Positions 1 through 8,801 are shown, counted from the stretch's first letter. The stretch is 64,000 nucleotides of DNA from Sulfuricella sp. (GCA_028713975.1 JAQTNE010000001.1:186001-250000), one strand, 5' to 3'. Numbers and translations: made by a program. Notes: generated by a model not told the origin, from the letters alone.

Positions 1-344
1 ACATCGAGGAAGGCGGCTCGCTGACCATCATCGCCACCGCGCTGGTGGATACCGGCTCGCGCATGGACGATGTGATCTACGAGGAATTCAAGGGCACCGG
101 CAACATGGAAATCCACATGGATCGCAAGATGGCGGAGAAACGCCTGTACCCGGCGATCAACGTCAACCGTTCCGGCACGCGCAAGGAAGAACTGCTGATC
201 AAACCCGACATCCTGCAAAAAATCTGGGTACTACGTAAGCTGCTGTACCCGATGGACGATCTGGAAGCGATGGAGTTCCTGCTCGACAAGGTTCGCGCCA
301 CCAAAAATAATGCGGATTTCTTTGATTCGATGCGGCGGGGCTAA
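1..344 (+). CDS. rho: Transcription termination factor Rho, C-terminal part (5' end outside window)
   Basis: About 113 C-terminal residues of Rho, the hexameric RNA-dependent ATPase helicase that releases transcripts. The reading frame is open from base 3. The region after the Walker B segment is visible: a [20 protein letters not shown] stretch, then the conserved [10 protein letters not shown] block (R-loop and Q-loop neighbourhood) and the C-terminal [13 protein letters not shown] segment. The end SMRRG is short, as in proteobacterial Rho. In many betaproteobacteria rpmE follows rho directly; here rpmE lies 6.1 kb further on. No convincing intrinsic terminator is seen directly after the stop. 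Confidence 0.96.
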   Translation, partial: IEEGGSLTIIATALVDTGSRMDDVIYEEFKGTGNMEIHMDRKMAEKRLYPAINVNRSGTRKEELLIKPDILQKIWVLRKLLYPMDDLEAMEFLLDKVRATKNNADFFDSMRRG

Positions 345-750
345 ATATCCCAAATTTGATCCGGGTTTTTTGCTTTGATGCGGCCCGGAGCAAAGCGCTC
401 AGAATATGATCAGGATGGTGGAATTAGCTGGGTGCATTTCGGACGAACCAGGCTTTGGCTTCTTTCCTGAATTCATATCCGGCCTTCGATACACGCCGTT
501 ACAATTCGGCAAACCGCGGGCCATCCGGATTTGATAAGATAGCACTCGTGAACCTCAATCCAACATTTTATTATCAATACAATTGATCAAAGTCATCGGC
601 TTTAGAACTTCATCTTTTGACTCACGTTTATGATGGTGCGAGCTTCGATGACTTTAAGTCGTCGGCACAAAATATGCTAGCTCGCCTACTTTTAAGCAGG
701 GGGTAATTCAGTGACATGTCGTTGAGCCGACCGCAAGCCCCATTGACAAA
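345..750. other. Intergenic region between rho and the glycan operon
   Basis: About 400 bases without a supported gene, A+T-richer than its flanks. It probably carries the 3' end of the rho transcript and the promoter of the downstream operon. TTGA-like and TATGCT-like hexamers occur but none pairs at a convincing spacing. No strong hairpin with a T-run, tRNA or repeat was seen. Confidence 0.5.
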
Positions 751-1986
751 ATGAATATCAAATTCCAGCGCGCAGTCGATCATTTTTTAGGCGTCCCAAT
801 CTGCGCCTTGCTCTCCGTAATCGAACGATTCCGCGGTAAGCCTGCCGTCTCAATGCCGCCCCGGAGAATTCTGATTATCCTGCTTTCGGAGATGGGCAGC
901 CTGGTTCTCGCACACCCGATGTTCACGCGCCTGAAATTGCAGTATCCCGGCGCGCAAATACATGTCTTGCTGTTCGCCAAAAACCGCGAAGTGCTTGATC
1001 TTCTTTGCGTGGTTCCGGAAGTCAATATACTGACCTTGAATGATCGCTCACTGAGCGGACTTATCGCGGACAGCCTGAAGGCCATACGCACGCTACGAGC
1101 CCTTAACTTCGATGCGGTAATAGACTGCGAATTGTTTGCCCGCATCAGCAGCATCTTCTCTTATCTTTCGGGTGCCCCGATTCGCGTGGGGTTTCACCGG
1201 CACACCCAGGAAGGGCTCTACCGCGGCTCCTTTATCAATCGTGCGGTGATGTACAACCCTTATCAGCACCTGTCGCAGCAATTCCTGACGATGGTGACGG
1301 CGATAGAATCCGATACGGTGCCTGTCGCCAAGCACTTGCCGTCACCGGTTTCCGGACCGCCGCCCGCAATACCTTTTTCCGAAGAAGAGTTGCAGCAAAT
1401 CACCACGCAGTTACATGCCGACTTTCCCGCGGTCAAGGATAAAAAACTGGTGTTCGTTTATCCGAGCGGCGGCATTCTGCCGATACGCGCCTGGCCGACC
1501 GAATACTACCGCCAGCTCTGCGCCAGCCTCCTGGCGGAGGGTTGCGCGATAGGCGTCATCGGCCTCCAGGGCGACAAGTCTTTCGCGCAAGCCATCACGG
1601 CTTACTGCCAGAGCCCCGTTTGCATCGACCTCACAGGGTATACCAAATCGGTACGGCAACTGCTGGCACTGTTTCATCGGGCCGCGCTGCTGATAACCAA
1701 TGACGGTGGGCCCGGACAATTCGCGGCGCTCACCCCGGTACCCACCATTATCTTCTTTGGCCCGGAAACGCCCAGGTTGTATAGATCACTAACCAGCAAT
1801 GCTTACTGCTTTCATTTGCCGCTGTCCTGCTCGCCGTGTCTCACCGCATATAATCACAGAACTTCGCCTTGCGACGGCGACAACCAATGTCTGAAGCAGA
1901 TTACGCCAGAACAGGTGCTGGCCAAGGCACGTGAAATGCTCGGAACCCCTCCTGAAGCCGGGGTTGAGATCGGCAAAATCGCATGA
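751..1986 (+). CDS. Glycosyltransferase family 9 (heptosyltransferase-like)
   Basis: A 411-residue GT9 protein with two Rossmann lobes, of the type that adds heptose or another sugar to lipopolysaccharide core or a related glycan on the cytoplasmic face. The N-terminal lobe begins near residue 38 (RRILIILLSEMG) and the C-terminal donor lobe carries VYPSGG, a TNDGGPGQFAAL segment and FFGPETP, which match the GT9 nucleotide-sugar site. In WaaC-type enzymes the first loop reads GDVL, with an Asp proposed as catalytic base; here it reads GSLVL (Ser50). About 35 residues precede the domain. It is the first gene of an operon and overlaps gtrA by 4 bases. The acceptor is unknown. Confidence 0.8.
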   Translation: MNIKFQRAVDHFLGVPICALLSVIERFRGKPAVSMPPRRILIILLSEMGSLVLAHPMFTRLKLQYPGAQIHVLLFAKNREVLDLLCVVPEVNILTLNDRSLSGLIADSLKAIRTLRALNFDAVIDCELFARISSIFSYLSGAPIRVGFHRHTQEGLYRGSFINRAVMYNPYQHLSQQFLTMVTAIESDTVPVAKHLPSPVSGPPPAIPFSEEELQQITTQLHADFPAVKDKKLVFVYPSGGILPIRAWPTEYYRQLCASLLAEGCAIGVIGLQGDKSFAQAITAYCQSPVCIDLTGYTKSVRQLLALFHRAALLITNDGGPGQFAALTPVPTIIFFGPETPRLYRSLTSNAYCFHLPLSCSPCLTAYNHRTSPCDGDNQCLKQITPEQVLAKAREMLGTPPEAGVEIGKIA

Positions 1987-2516
1987 ATTTAATTAGGAAA
2001 ATTGCCGGTCTGCCGCTGCTGGGCTGGATACTGAGGCACCGGTTCATCAAATTCGGCACCGTTGGCGCCACCGGAGTATTCGTTAATCTGGGCGTGCTCT
2101 ATTTCAGCCAGGAGCACCTTCTGACGGTCGTTCAGTCGCCAGAAACACGTCTCAATGCGTCGCTCGCCATCGCCATCTTTTTTTCGACGATCAATAATTT
2201 TACCTGGAACCGTATCTGGACTTGGGCCGATCGCAAGCACCACCATTGCGACAAACACCTGCTCATTCAGTTCGGCCAGTATGCGTTGGCCTGCTGGTTC
2301 GGCATTTTGCTCCAGGTGATCTTCACGAAGACCCTCACCGCCGCCCACTTTCATTACCTGATCGCAAACTTGATTGCCATCGTGCTGGCCAGTATTTTCA
2401 ATTTTATGGTGAATGATTTCTGGACATTTGGCCGCTCGAAACGATTGACAGCGTCCGAGCGTCATCCCATTATTTCTGATAACGACAAAACAGCGGAAAA
2501 AATACGTATTAAATGA
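1983..2516 (+). CDS. GtrA family membrane protein
   Basis: A 177-residue protein with about four hydrophobic segments. The first segment opens with FIKFGTVGATGVFVNLGVLY, the typical GtrA start, and the C-terminal part has NFMVNDFWTFG, where family members usually have NFxxxRxWVF. GtrA proteins are thought to help move or present polyprenyl-phosphate-linked sugars, and usually lie beside GtrB- or ArnT-type transferases. The start overlaps the GT9 stop (ATGA) and its own stop overlaps the next start, so translation is probably coupled. Here it would supply a lipid-linked sugar donor to the following integral-membrane transferase; that is inference. Confidence 0.85.
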   Translation: MNLIRKIAGLPLLGWILRHRFIKFGTVGATGVFVNLGVLYFSQEHLLTVVQSPETRLNASLAIAIFFSTINNFTWNRIWTWADRKHHHCDKHLLIQFGQYALACWFGILLQVIFTKTLTAAHFHYLIANLIAIVLASIFNFMVNDFWTFGRSKRLTASERHPIISDNDKTAEKIRIK

Positions 2517-4231
2517 AATTTAGCGAATCCCATCTGCGCCTGGTCTGGTATGTTCTAGCTACGCTGCTTGCCGTTTTCACCTATTTCTACGGACTCGACA
2601 GCCAGCACATTCCCAAGAACGGCGATGAATATCCCTACGAGCAGATTACGCGTCTCACTGCGGACAGCGGTCGGCTACTTCCCCTCCAGTCGCAGCTGGA
2701 TAATATGCGTAACACCAAGCCGCCGCTACTGTTCTGGCAAGGGATTGCATCCACCGACTGGGGGCAGGACTGGACCTTATGGCACCTACGCTATCCGAGC
2801 GTAATTTACACCTTGCTCACGGCTTTAATGGCATTCCTGCTAGGCTGGAAGCTATCTCGCCAACTGGAAACGGGCTTCGTGGCGGCACTGGCTTTCCTGG
2901 CATTTTTCAATACCTACAAATATGGTCGCCCCTTCCTGACCAATCCGCCGGAGGTCTTCTGGATTTTCCTGCCGTTTTTTTCGCTCCTGTACTGGCGACC
3001 AGCCGCATTTGATTCGCGTTATCTGGCACCGTTATTATTGGGCGTCGCCATCGGCATCGGCCTCCTGTACAAATCATTTGCACTGTTGTTGCCTGTGGGC
3101 CTCGCGCTCTCCTGGTGGTATCTGCATCACCGTAACTACCGGCTAGCGGATTTCCTTGCCAAGGACGCATTAAAACTCACCGCAATAGCCGTCGTTTCCC
3201 TTGCCATATTTGGCTTGTGGTTTTTTCTTGATCCTGACCCGCAAGCCATATGGAAAGAATTTGTGGTGGGTGAAAATATCGGAAAATTTGACCCGCAAGG
3301 AGACGGCTATCTGTCGAAACTTCTATGGGGAGGATCCAGCATCTGGAATCTGGCTCTAGCCTCCGTATCTAACGCGGGCCTGCTGGCCTTTCCCGTCCTG
3401 GCATTATTTTTCGTTACCTACAAGCGGCGCAACCAACTGAGTGAAGCGGAAAAACTGCTCTGGATCTGGGTCTTCACCTTATTTCTGGTTTTTAGTCTCC
3501 CCAGCCAGCGGTCGGGCCGGTATGTTCTAGCCGCCATGCCGGCACTGGCAGTCCTGTGCGCACTCAACTGGCACCGGATCAGCCGCAAGGCATTTGTCGT
3601 CAGCCTTGTCGTGGCAGGCGGCATCATCGCTACCTTGGCCTATTTTTCCTTGCGGCTGCAACATGAAATGGTCGGGTTTCATCTGTATCCGATGGCACAC
3701 TGGGTACTCTTGGCTGGCACCGTATCACTCACGCTCCTGGCGATTTTTGTGCCGAAATTCACCCGGCTGAGTGTCAACGTCGTGGCTATTTTGATGATGT
3801 TGTTCCTGGCCTCCTTCCTGCGGCCTTTTGATGGACCTCTCGGCAATTACTCCGCCCGGATACAGCAATATGCCAAAGGCAAGGAAGTCCGTGTGCCATG
3901 CAATTTCAGGGCCCATGATGAACGTTATCGCTTTATCCTGCCGGGCGCTGACATCCAGGGCTATCGCGATGACACTGGTCTTTCCACCACCGAACTGGCG
4001 GCACGGTATCCGTTGCTCGCCGTTCAGTTGCCATTAAATGAAACTGGCTGTGCGAACTGCAAGATCATCGGCCAACGCCTGGATATCCGAGGCCGCCATA
4101 ATTCACGCGAAATCAAAGAAATGCTCATGGGGAAGGTATTTGAGAACCTTTTTGTCAGAGAAATGCTGATCGAAACGGCAGGAGCCGGCCAGAATTTAGC
4201 GCCCCACCCTGCGGATGCAGGTTGCCGCTGA
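2513..4231 (+). CDS. ArnT/PMT-like integral membrane glycosyltransferase (GT39/GT83 type)
   Basis: A 572-residue polytopic protein with about 12 hydrophobic helices and a soluble C-terminal tail. The first periplasmic loop has NGDEYPYEQ (D38, E39), the acidic motif where ArnT and protein O-mannosyltransferases hold catalytic carboxylates. It is followed by NTKPPLLFW near residue 67, the ArnT-like KPPL motif. Such enzymes transfer a sugar from a polyprenyl-phosphate donor to lipid A, another glycolipid or a protein on the periplasmic face. It overlaps the upstream gtrA-like gene by 4 bases. The C-terminal 100 residues contain two close Cys (CANC). Substrate cannot be predicted. Confidence 0.8.
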   Translation: MKFSESHLRLVWYVLATLLAVFTYFYGLDSQHIPKNGDEYPYEQITRLTADSGRLLPLQSQLDNMRNTKPPLLFWQGIASTDWGQDWTLWHLRYPSVIYTLLTALMAFLLGWKLSRQLETGFVAALAFLAFFNTYKYGRPFLTNPPEVFWIFLPFFSLLYWRPAAFDSRYLAPLLLGVAIGIGLLYKSFALLLPVGLALSWWYLHHRNYRLADFLAKDALKLTAIAVVSLAIFGLWFFLDPDPQAIWKEFVVGENIGKFDPQGDGYLSKLLWGGSSIWNLALASVSNAGLLAFPVLALFFVTYKRRNQLSEAEKLLWIWVFTLFLVFSLPSQRSGRYVLAAMPALAVLCALNWHRISRKAFVVSLVVAGGIIATLAYFSLRLQHEMVGFHLYPMAHWVLLAGTVSLTLLAIFVPKFTRLSVNVVAILMMLFLASFLRPFDGPLGNYSARIQQYAKGKEVRVPCNFRAHDERYRFILPGADIQGYRDDTGLSTTELAARYPLLAVQLPLNETGCANCKIIGQRLDIRGRHNSREIKEMLMGKVFENLFVREMLIETAGAGQNLAPHPADAGCR

Positions 4232-4232
4232 T

Positions 4233-5531
4233 ATGATGGCGAGCCGATGGCTAGTGCTTTGCATAATCCTGGTCGCCTTCGGCGCGGGGGGGCTAAAGTC
4301 ATTGGATCGCCACCGGCATGCTTATTTTCAGACCCGCCCGATGGCAGAACTGAATCACGACGAACCACGCTTCCAGAGCCGTTTCGCATCCACCAAAAAA
4401 TACACTCAAACGCACGCCGCCTCTTTGATCGAACTGAAGGATGGTCGTATTCGAGCATTCTGGTTTTCGGGCAGCAGGGAAGGCGCATCGGATGTCGTAA
4501 TCCGCACCGCCGTATTTGCCCCGGAACGCGGACAGTGGGGGCCTGAACGCACCATAGCGACAAGCGGGAGTACCCGGCAAGCGTTGTGGCGCTATGTAAA
4601 AAAGCTGGGCAACCCCGTGGCTGGCCGAGCCGCCGATGGAACCCTGTGGCTTTTCTACGTCACCGTGTCCTTGGGCGGGTGGGCCGGCAGTTCAATCACA
4701 GCAATGACTTCGATCGACGACGGGGAAACCTGGAGCCCGGCGCAACGACTGGTCAGCTCCCCGTTTCTCAATATCAGCACACTTGTCAAAGGCGCGCCAT
4801 TCCTCTATACCGACGGAACCATGGGAATTCCCGTCTATCACGAGTTCCTCTCCAAATTCGGAGAACTTATCCGCATGGACAAAACCGGCACGGTCATCGA
4901 TAAACAAAGACTGGGCCCGGGTGGATATAGCTTGCAGCCGGTATTTCTTGCTAAAAGCGCGAGCCAAGCCCTTGTGCTGATGCGCTACTCAGGATCAGAG
5001 CGGCCTAATCGGGTGATAGGCACTACAACGGACGATGAAGGACAGCACTGGACGCCGCTAAGGAAAACTTCATTATCAAATCCCAACGCGGCACTCTCAG
5101 GTGTTGTTCTGTCTGATGGGCGCATTCTGGTTGCCCTGAACAACGTAGAAGGAGGCCGCAATGCGCTGTCGTTGGTAATCTCGAGTGACAACGGAGCCAC
5201 TTGGAGGACTGTTTACCAGTTGGAAGACCAATCTGCCACGCGAGACCAAATTTCTGATGCCAATAGTTATTTTAACGCCGTCAAGAAAATTGCCCGGACT
5301 TCGGACGCCCCCCTTGCCAGTGCAGACGAATATGCGGAGTCTGCCAGGCGCCAGATGTGCCACGCACAGAGCTGCGGCTTTGAATTTTCATACCCCTACC
5401 TGATTCAGACAAAACGGGGTGATTTCCACCTTGTGTATACCTGGAACAGAAGTTTTATCAAACACGTCCAATTTACCAGAACGTGGCTGGATCAGCGCAT
5501 GGAGAAATCTGCCGATGATCAATCCCACTGA
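4233..5531 (+). CDS. Asp-box (BNR) sialidase-like protein, membrane-anchored
   Basis: About 432 residues: a short basic N-terminus, one hydrophobic segment (LVLCIILVAFGAGGL) that may act as anchor or signal, then a six-bladed-propeller-type domain. Three Asp-box motifs (S-x-D-x-G-x-x-W) can be read: SIDDGETW, TTDDEGQHW and SSDNGATW. An early FWFSGSREGASDV segment supplies a candidate Arg-triad arginine of the BNR_2 family. The longest frame starts at 4215 inside the previous gene; ATG 4233, two bases after the upstream stop and preceded by GCAGG, seems better. Within a glycosyltransferase operon it may trim or bind the glycan made there. Sialidase activity is not established. Confidence 0.72.
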   Translation: MMASRWLVLCIILVAFGAGGLKSLDRHRHAYFQTRPMAELNHDEPRFQSRFASTKKYTQTHAASLIELKDGRIRAFWFSGSREGASDVVIRTAVFAPERGQWGPERTIATSGSTRQALWRYVKKLGNPVAGRAADGTLWLFYVTVSLGGWAGSSITAMTSIDDGETWSPAQRLVSSPFLNISTLVKGAPFLYTDGTMGIPVYHEFLSKFGELIRMDKTGTVIDKQRLGPGGYSLQPVFLAKSASQALVLMRYSGSERPNRVIGTTTDDEGQHWTPLRKTSLSNPNAALSGVVLSDGRILVALNNVEGGRNALSLVISSDNGATWRTVYQLEDQSATRDQISDANSYFNAVKKIARTSDAPLASADEYAESARRQMCHAQSCGFEFSYPYLIQTKRGDFHLVYTWNRSFIKHVQFTRTWLDQRMEKSADDQSH

Positions 5532-6168
5532 CATAGCGGGCCTGGCAAGCGCAACCGCCGTGATCACAGCGGCTTTCATGCAAATTCCGGGAATGGCGCG
5601 GCTTGCAAAACCCCGCCTTGCATTGTTAGCCGGAATTGTGGTGATTGTAGCGCTGATACCGCTTGGAGATATGTCATCTGCCGCCTATGTGCGGGGTATG
5701 GTCGGCGACTTGAGCATCACCACGCTGGTATTGCTGCTGCTGTCTATTTTAAGGCCCTTGTTTGGCTGGCGCTCGCCCAACCCCAGAACCAGAATCGCAT
5801 TATGGATTTTGATCGCATTCGCCGCCTTGGCGCTATATCCCATGGCATTGGGCATGGGCCCATTCGACCCATATCGCTCGGGCTACGGAAACCCGTGGTT
5901 CATCGGCGCATTGCTGCTGGTAGCACTGGCAGCCTGGTTCTGGCGACTACCCCTGATCGCGCTATGCATCGCATTCGCCATGTTAGCCTGGGTAGTTGGC
6001 TGGTACGAATCAAACAACCTTTGGGATTACCTGATTGACCCGGTGGCGTCAGTCTATGCGGTGTGGGCAATCATGTTCTACGGTGTAAAAGCGCTGCTAA
6101 AATTGCGCCGGGATCAGCTGTCCTGGCGGCCATCAGGGGTGCAGACCGACGGGGGAAAACCCGATTGA
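5515..6168 (+). CDS. Hypothetical multi-pass membrane protein of the glycan operon
   Basis: A 217-residue hydrophobic protein with about six or seven transmembrane segments (for example LLAGIVVIVALIPL, TTLVLLLLSIL, FIGALLLVALAAWFW) and a short charged C-terminal tail. I do not recognise a family. ATG 5515 was chosen over the longer frame at 5419: it gives a natural N-terminus, MINPTDIAGLASA, and overlaps the sialidase-like gene by only 17 bases. It is the last gene of the five-gene operon and ends about 290 bases before rpmE. A helper role in glycan transfer or transport is possible but is inferred from position only. Confidence 0.65.
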   Translation: MINPTDIAGLASATAVITAAFMQIPGMARLAKPRLALLAGIVVIVALIPLGDMSSAAYVRGMVGDLSITTLVLLLLSILRPLFGWRSPNPRTRIALWILIAFAALALYPMALGMGPFDPYRSGYGNPWFIGALLLVALAAWFWRLPLIALCIAFAMLAWVVGWYESNNLWDYLIDPVASVYAVWAIMFYGVKALLKLRRDQLSWRPSGVQTDGGKPD

Positions 6169-6369
6169 TTTCTTTGATAGCCGCCATGACCCCAAGTTTT
6201 TAGACCCTCTTGACGCCCATAGACTCTGGCGGCAGAAATAACTCCAGACGGTTTTTTTCAGCGACTGACCTCAACGATGAAACGTCCAATTCTCCAGTGC
6301 GATTTATTATGTCACTCAAGTCACCGCACGCAACAATACGCGGGCGGCGGTTTTTCTGGGTAATCGGGC

Positions 6370-6398
6370 TTGATAACAGGAGGCTTTTAGGGGATAAT
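6370..6398 (+). promoter_or_regulatory. Sigma-70-type promoter for rpmE
   Basis: TTGATA (6370-6375) and GATAAT (6393-6398) are separated by exactly 17 bases, one or two mismatches from consensus. The predicted start of transcription is near 6405, leaving a leader of about 50 bases and an AAGGA ribosome site before rpmE. This suggests rpmE has its own promoter after being separated from rho. Confidence 0.6.
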
Positions 6399-6456
6399 CT
6401 TCTTTTTTAAAGAATTCGGCCATTAAATAAAGCCGCTGATTCCAAGGATTTAAGCT

Positions 6457-6660
6457 ATGAAACCGGAAATTCATCCAGATTACAATGAAATCGATGTCAC
6501 CTGCAGTTGCGGCACCAAGTTCAAGACCCGCTCCACCATGAGCAAGGCACTGAACATCGAAGTCTGCTCAATGTGCCATCCGTTCTACACCGGCAAGCAG
6601 AAAACCATAGACACCGCCGGTCGCGTCGAGAAATTCCGCCAGAAATACGGCATGAAGTGA
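6457..6660 (+). CDS. rpmE: 50S ribosomal protein L31, zinc-binding type
   Basis: A 67-residue L31 with the C+ zinc signature: C16 and C18 in TCSCG, and C37 and C40 in [12 protein letters not shown]. The [18 protein letters not shown]-terminus is standard. L31 sits at the central protuberance and bridges the subunits. An AAGGA ribosome site lies 9 bases upstream. The gene has its own promoter-like sequence upstream and a hairpin terminator downstream, so it looks monocistronic. The zinc form can be replaced by a zinc-free paralogue (YkgM) under zinc starvation in some bacteria; no paralogue is in this window. Confidence 0.97.
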   Translation: MKPEIHPDYNEIDVTCSCGTKFKTRSTMSKALNIEVCSMCHPFYTGKQKTIDTAGRVEKFRQKYGMK

Positions 6661-6683
6661 GCTCGATACATCGCAGCGACATC

Positions 6684-6709
6684 AAAGGCAGCTTGAGGCT
6701 GCCTTTTTT
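6684..6709 (+). terminator. Intrinsic terminator after rpmE
   Basis: AAGGCAGC and GCTGCCTT form an 8-bp stem with a short loop, followed by six T. It lies 24 bases after the rpmE stop. Confidence 0.85.
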
Positions 6710-6754
6710 GTTTATGTTCAGCCAGTCTGGATGGTTGGTTTAAAATACTCCGCC

Positions 6755-7096
6755 ATGAAACTCGCTCCCACTTTCAGATTAATTGTCGGCCTGTTCTGCC
6801 TGGCTCTGCTCGCCAACTGCCCGGTCAACCCAGTTACCGGGCGACAAAACTTCGTCACGATGTCCGAAAGCGACGCCTTCACGCTGCCCGGCGATTACAT
6901 CCACACCACCCGTGGCATCATGGCTTACCTCAATTCCGAAGCCGAATTGGCCGCCATTTACAACCGCTACCGGGAATCCATGTCCGTCTCGATTGCCGGC
7001 GGCTTCCACGCTTTGCAGGATGCCGAGCGCAAGCTGGCTAAGCCCACGCTGGTCCACGCCTATCCTGCTGGCGCAGCTTCAGTCGGGACAGTTTAG
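6755..7096 (+). pseudogene. Decayed M48 metallopeptidase (lipoprotein type), internally deleted
   Basis: The frame begins like M48 peptidases of the LoiP/YcaL/BepA type: a hydrophobic N-terminus, then CPVNPVTGRQNFVTMSE. It next jumps to GDYIHTTRGIMAYLNSEAELAAI, the segment that normally lies just before the HEXXH zinc motif. The stretch between these two blocks in intact proteins is missing, and HEXXH and everything after it are replaced by sequence ending in PTLVHAYPAGAASVGTV. The lipobox-like LLANC has Asn at -1, which is poor for lipidation. At 113 residues (from ATG 6755) it is less than half the usual length. It is best read as a relic; a re-used small secreted protein cannot be excluded. 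Confidence 0.65.
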
Positions 7097-7124
7097 AATA
7101 ACTGCCAGACCAATCCAACATTCC

Positions 7125-8777
7125 ATGAATCAATCCACGAATCTTTTTAATACCGGCGACCGGACAACCGTACTCCTGCTAGCGGCGCTTTGCTTAGCCT
7201 GGATTCTTCCCGGCCTGGTCGGCCACGAATTGTGGAAACCTGATGAAGCGCATAACTCCGGTGTAATTAGCCATATCATCCATAGCGGCGACTGGATTGT
7301 TCCAACCTTGGCCGGCGAGCCATTCATGGAAAAACCGCCGCTTTATTACGCCACGGCAGCGCTGTTCGGGAAAACCTTCTCTTTCGCGCTTCCACTGCAT
7401 GATGCCGTACGCCTTTCAACTGGCTTCTTCATGGCAATCACGCTACTTCTTACCGGGTTGACCGGCAGGGAATTATGGGGGAAAGGCTACGGCTGCATTG
7501 CCGTGCTTACCCTGATCGGCTGCCTGGGGCTACTGGTTCGCGCCCACGAGATGATTACCGATGTCTCCTTGTTAACCGGTTTTGCCATTGCCATCTATGG
7601 TTTTTCCCTTGGTCAACGGCGTGCCATGCTGGGTGGCTTCTGGCTTGGCACTGGAACTGGAGTGGGGTTTCTGTCCAAAGGACTGCTTGCACCAGGAATA
7701 ATCGGAGTGACTGCGCTGCTGTTGCCGCTCCTGTTCCGCGACTGGCGCAACAAGAATTATGCCGTAAATCTTGCGGTTGCATCAGCCGCTGTCTTGCCTT
7801 GGCTTGTCATTTGGCCCGTCCTCCTCTACTTGCGTTCACCGGATCTGTTCATGGAGTGGTTCTGGATCAACAATCTGGGACGTTTTTTCGGTTTTACCCA
7901 TCTCGGCCCTAGCAACGGCCACTGGCATTATTTCGAAATTCTGCCCTGGTTCGCCTGGCCAGCCCTGCCGATCGCGCTGTGGACACTTTGGCACGATGGG
8001 CGCACCAGCTTAAAGCGCCCCGAAACTCAATTAGCGCTCACCCTCTTTCTGGTTATGCTGACCGTGCTGAGCATGGCTTCCGACGCGCGTGAAGTGTATG
8101 CCCTGCCGATGTTGCTGCCGCTTTCCCTGCTGGCTGCACCGGGTGTCGCCACCCTGCGGCGAGGTGCAGCCAGTGCGCTGAACTGGTTCAGCATCACGAC
8201 CTTCGGGGTTTTTGCCGGGCTGCTCTGGTTCTTCTGGTTTGCACTGGTCACTGGCCACCCCGCAGAACGTGCAGAGCACCTGCGGGAGTTACAGCCTGGT
8301 TATATCCCGGCTTTCGAGCCGCTGCATTTCACCATTGCGCTGCTGGCGACCATCGCTTGGCTAATCATCGTGTTCCGGGTGAGGTCTCTGCCGCGCAATC
8401 CGCGCGGGCTGGTCAGTTGGGCGGCAGGCATCACCATGATTTGGGGCATCATCATGACGCTATGGCTACCCTGGATCGATGCCGGCATGAGCTACCGCTC
8501 CATGATCTCCTCCCTGCAACGGGCGCTACCTGCCCAGCACGAGTGCATCTCCAGCAGCAACCTTGGCGAGTCCCAACGCGGTGTGCTGGAATTCTATGCC
8601 CATATCCACACTCAACGTACTGAAATCACAAAACATGCAGAATGCAATCTGCTCCTGGTGCAGGGTAGCCCCAATGATCCCCCCCCCCCACACAGCCCGG
8701 AGTGGCGAAAAATTTGGGAAGGCAACCGACCCGGAGATAAAATGGAACGCTACCGCCTGTTTCAACGTACGCCCTAG
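7125..8777 (+). CDS. ArnT-like integral membrane glycosyltransferase (GT39/GT83), with a poly-C tract
   Basis: A 550-residue polytopic transferase. The first periplasmic loop has WKPDEAHNSGV (D40, E41), followed by SGDWIVPTLAGEPFMEKPPLYY (E69-K70-P-P). This is the signature of ArnT, which moves 4-amino-arabinose or another sugar from undecaprenyl phosphate to lipid A. About 12 hydrophobic helices follow, then a soluble tail. ATG 7125 was chosen because the open frame before it overlaps the M48 relic. An 11-C run at 8679-8689 encodes part of NDPPPPHS near residue 520; slippage there would change the last 30 residues. No arnBCD-type genes are nearby, so the sugar is unknown. Confidence 0.8.
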   Translation: MNQSTNLFNTGDRTTVLLLAALCLAWILPGLVGHELWKPDEAHNSGVISHIIHSGDWIVPTLAGEPFMEKPPLYYATAALFGKTFSFALPLHDAVRLSTGFFMAITLLLTGLTGRELWGKGYGCIAVLTLIGCLGLLVRAHEMITDVSLLTGFAIAIYGFSLGQRRAMLGGFWLGTGTGVGFLSKGLLAPGIIGVTALLLPLLFRDWRNKNYAVNLAVASAAVLPWLVIWPVLLYLRSPDLFMEWFWINNLGRFFGFTHLGPSNGHWHYFEILPWFAWPALPIALWTLWHDGRTSLKRPETQLALTLFLVMLTVLSMASDAREVYALPMLLPLSLLAAPGVATLRRGAASALNWFSITTFGVFAGLLWFFWFALVTGHPAERAEHLRELQPGYIPAFEPLHFTIALLATIAWLIIVFRVRSLPRNPRGLVSWAAGITMIWGIIMTLWLPWIDAGMSYRSMISSLQRALPAQHECISSSNLGESQRGVLEFYAHIHTQRTEITKHAECNLLLVQGSPNDPPPPHSPEWRKIWEGNRPGDKMERYRLFQRTP

Positions 8778-8801
8778 TCCGCAGTTCGTGGTTAAACTCG
8801 C

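Noticed and set aside
6210..6410. 66-residue frame before rpmE
   Set aside because: Overlaps the rpmE promoter, no family resemblance and no ribosome site.
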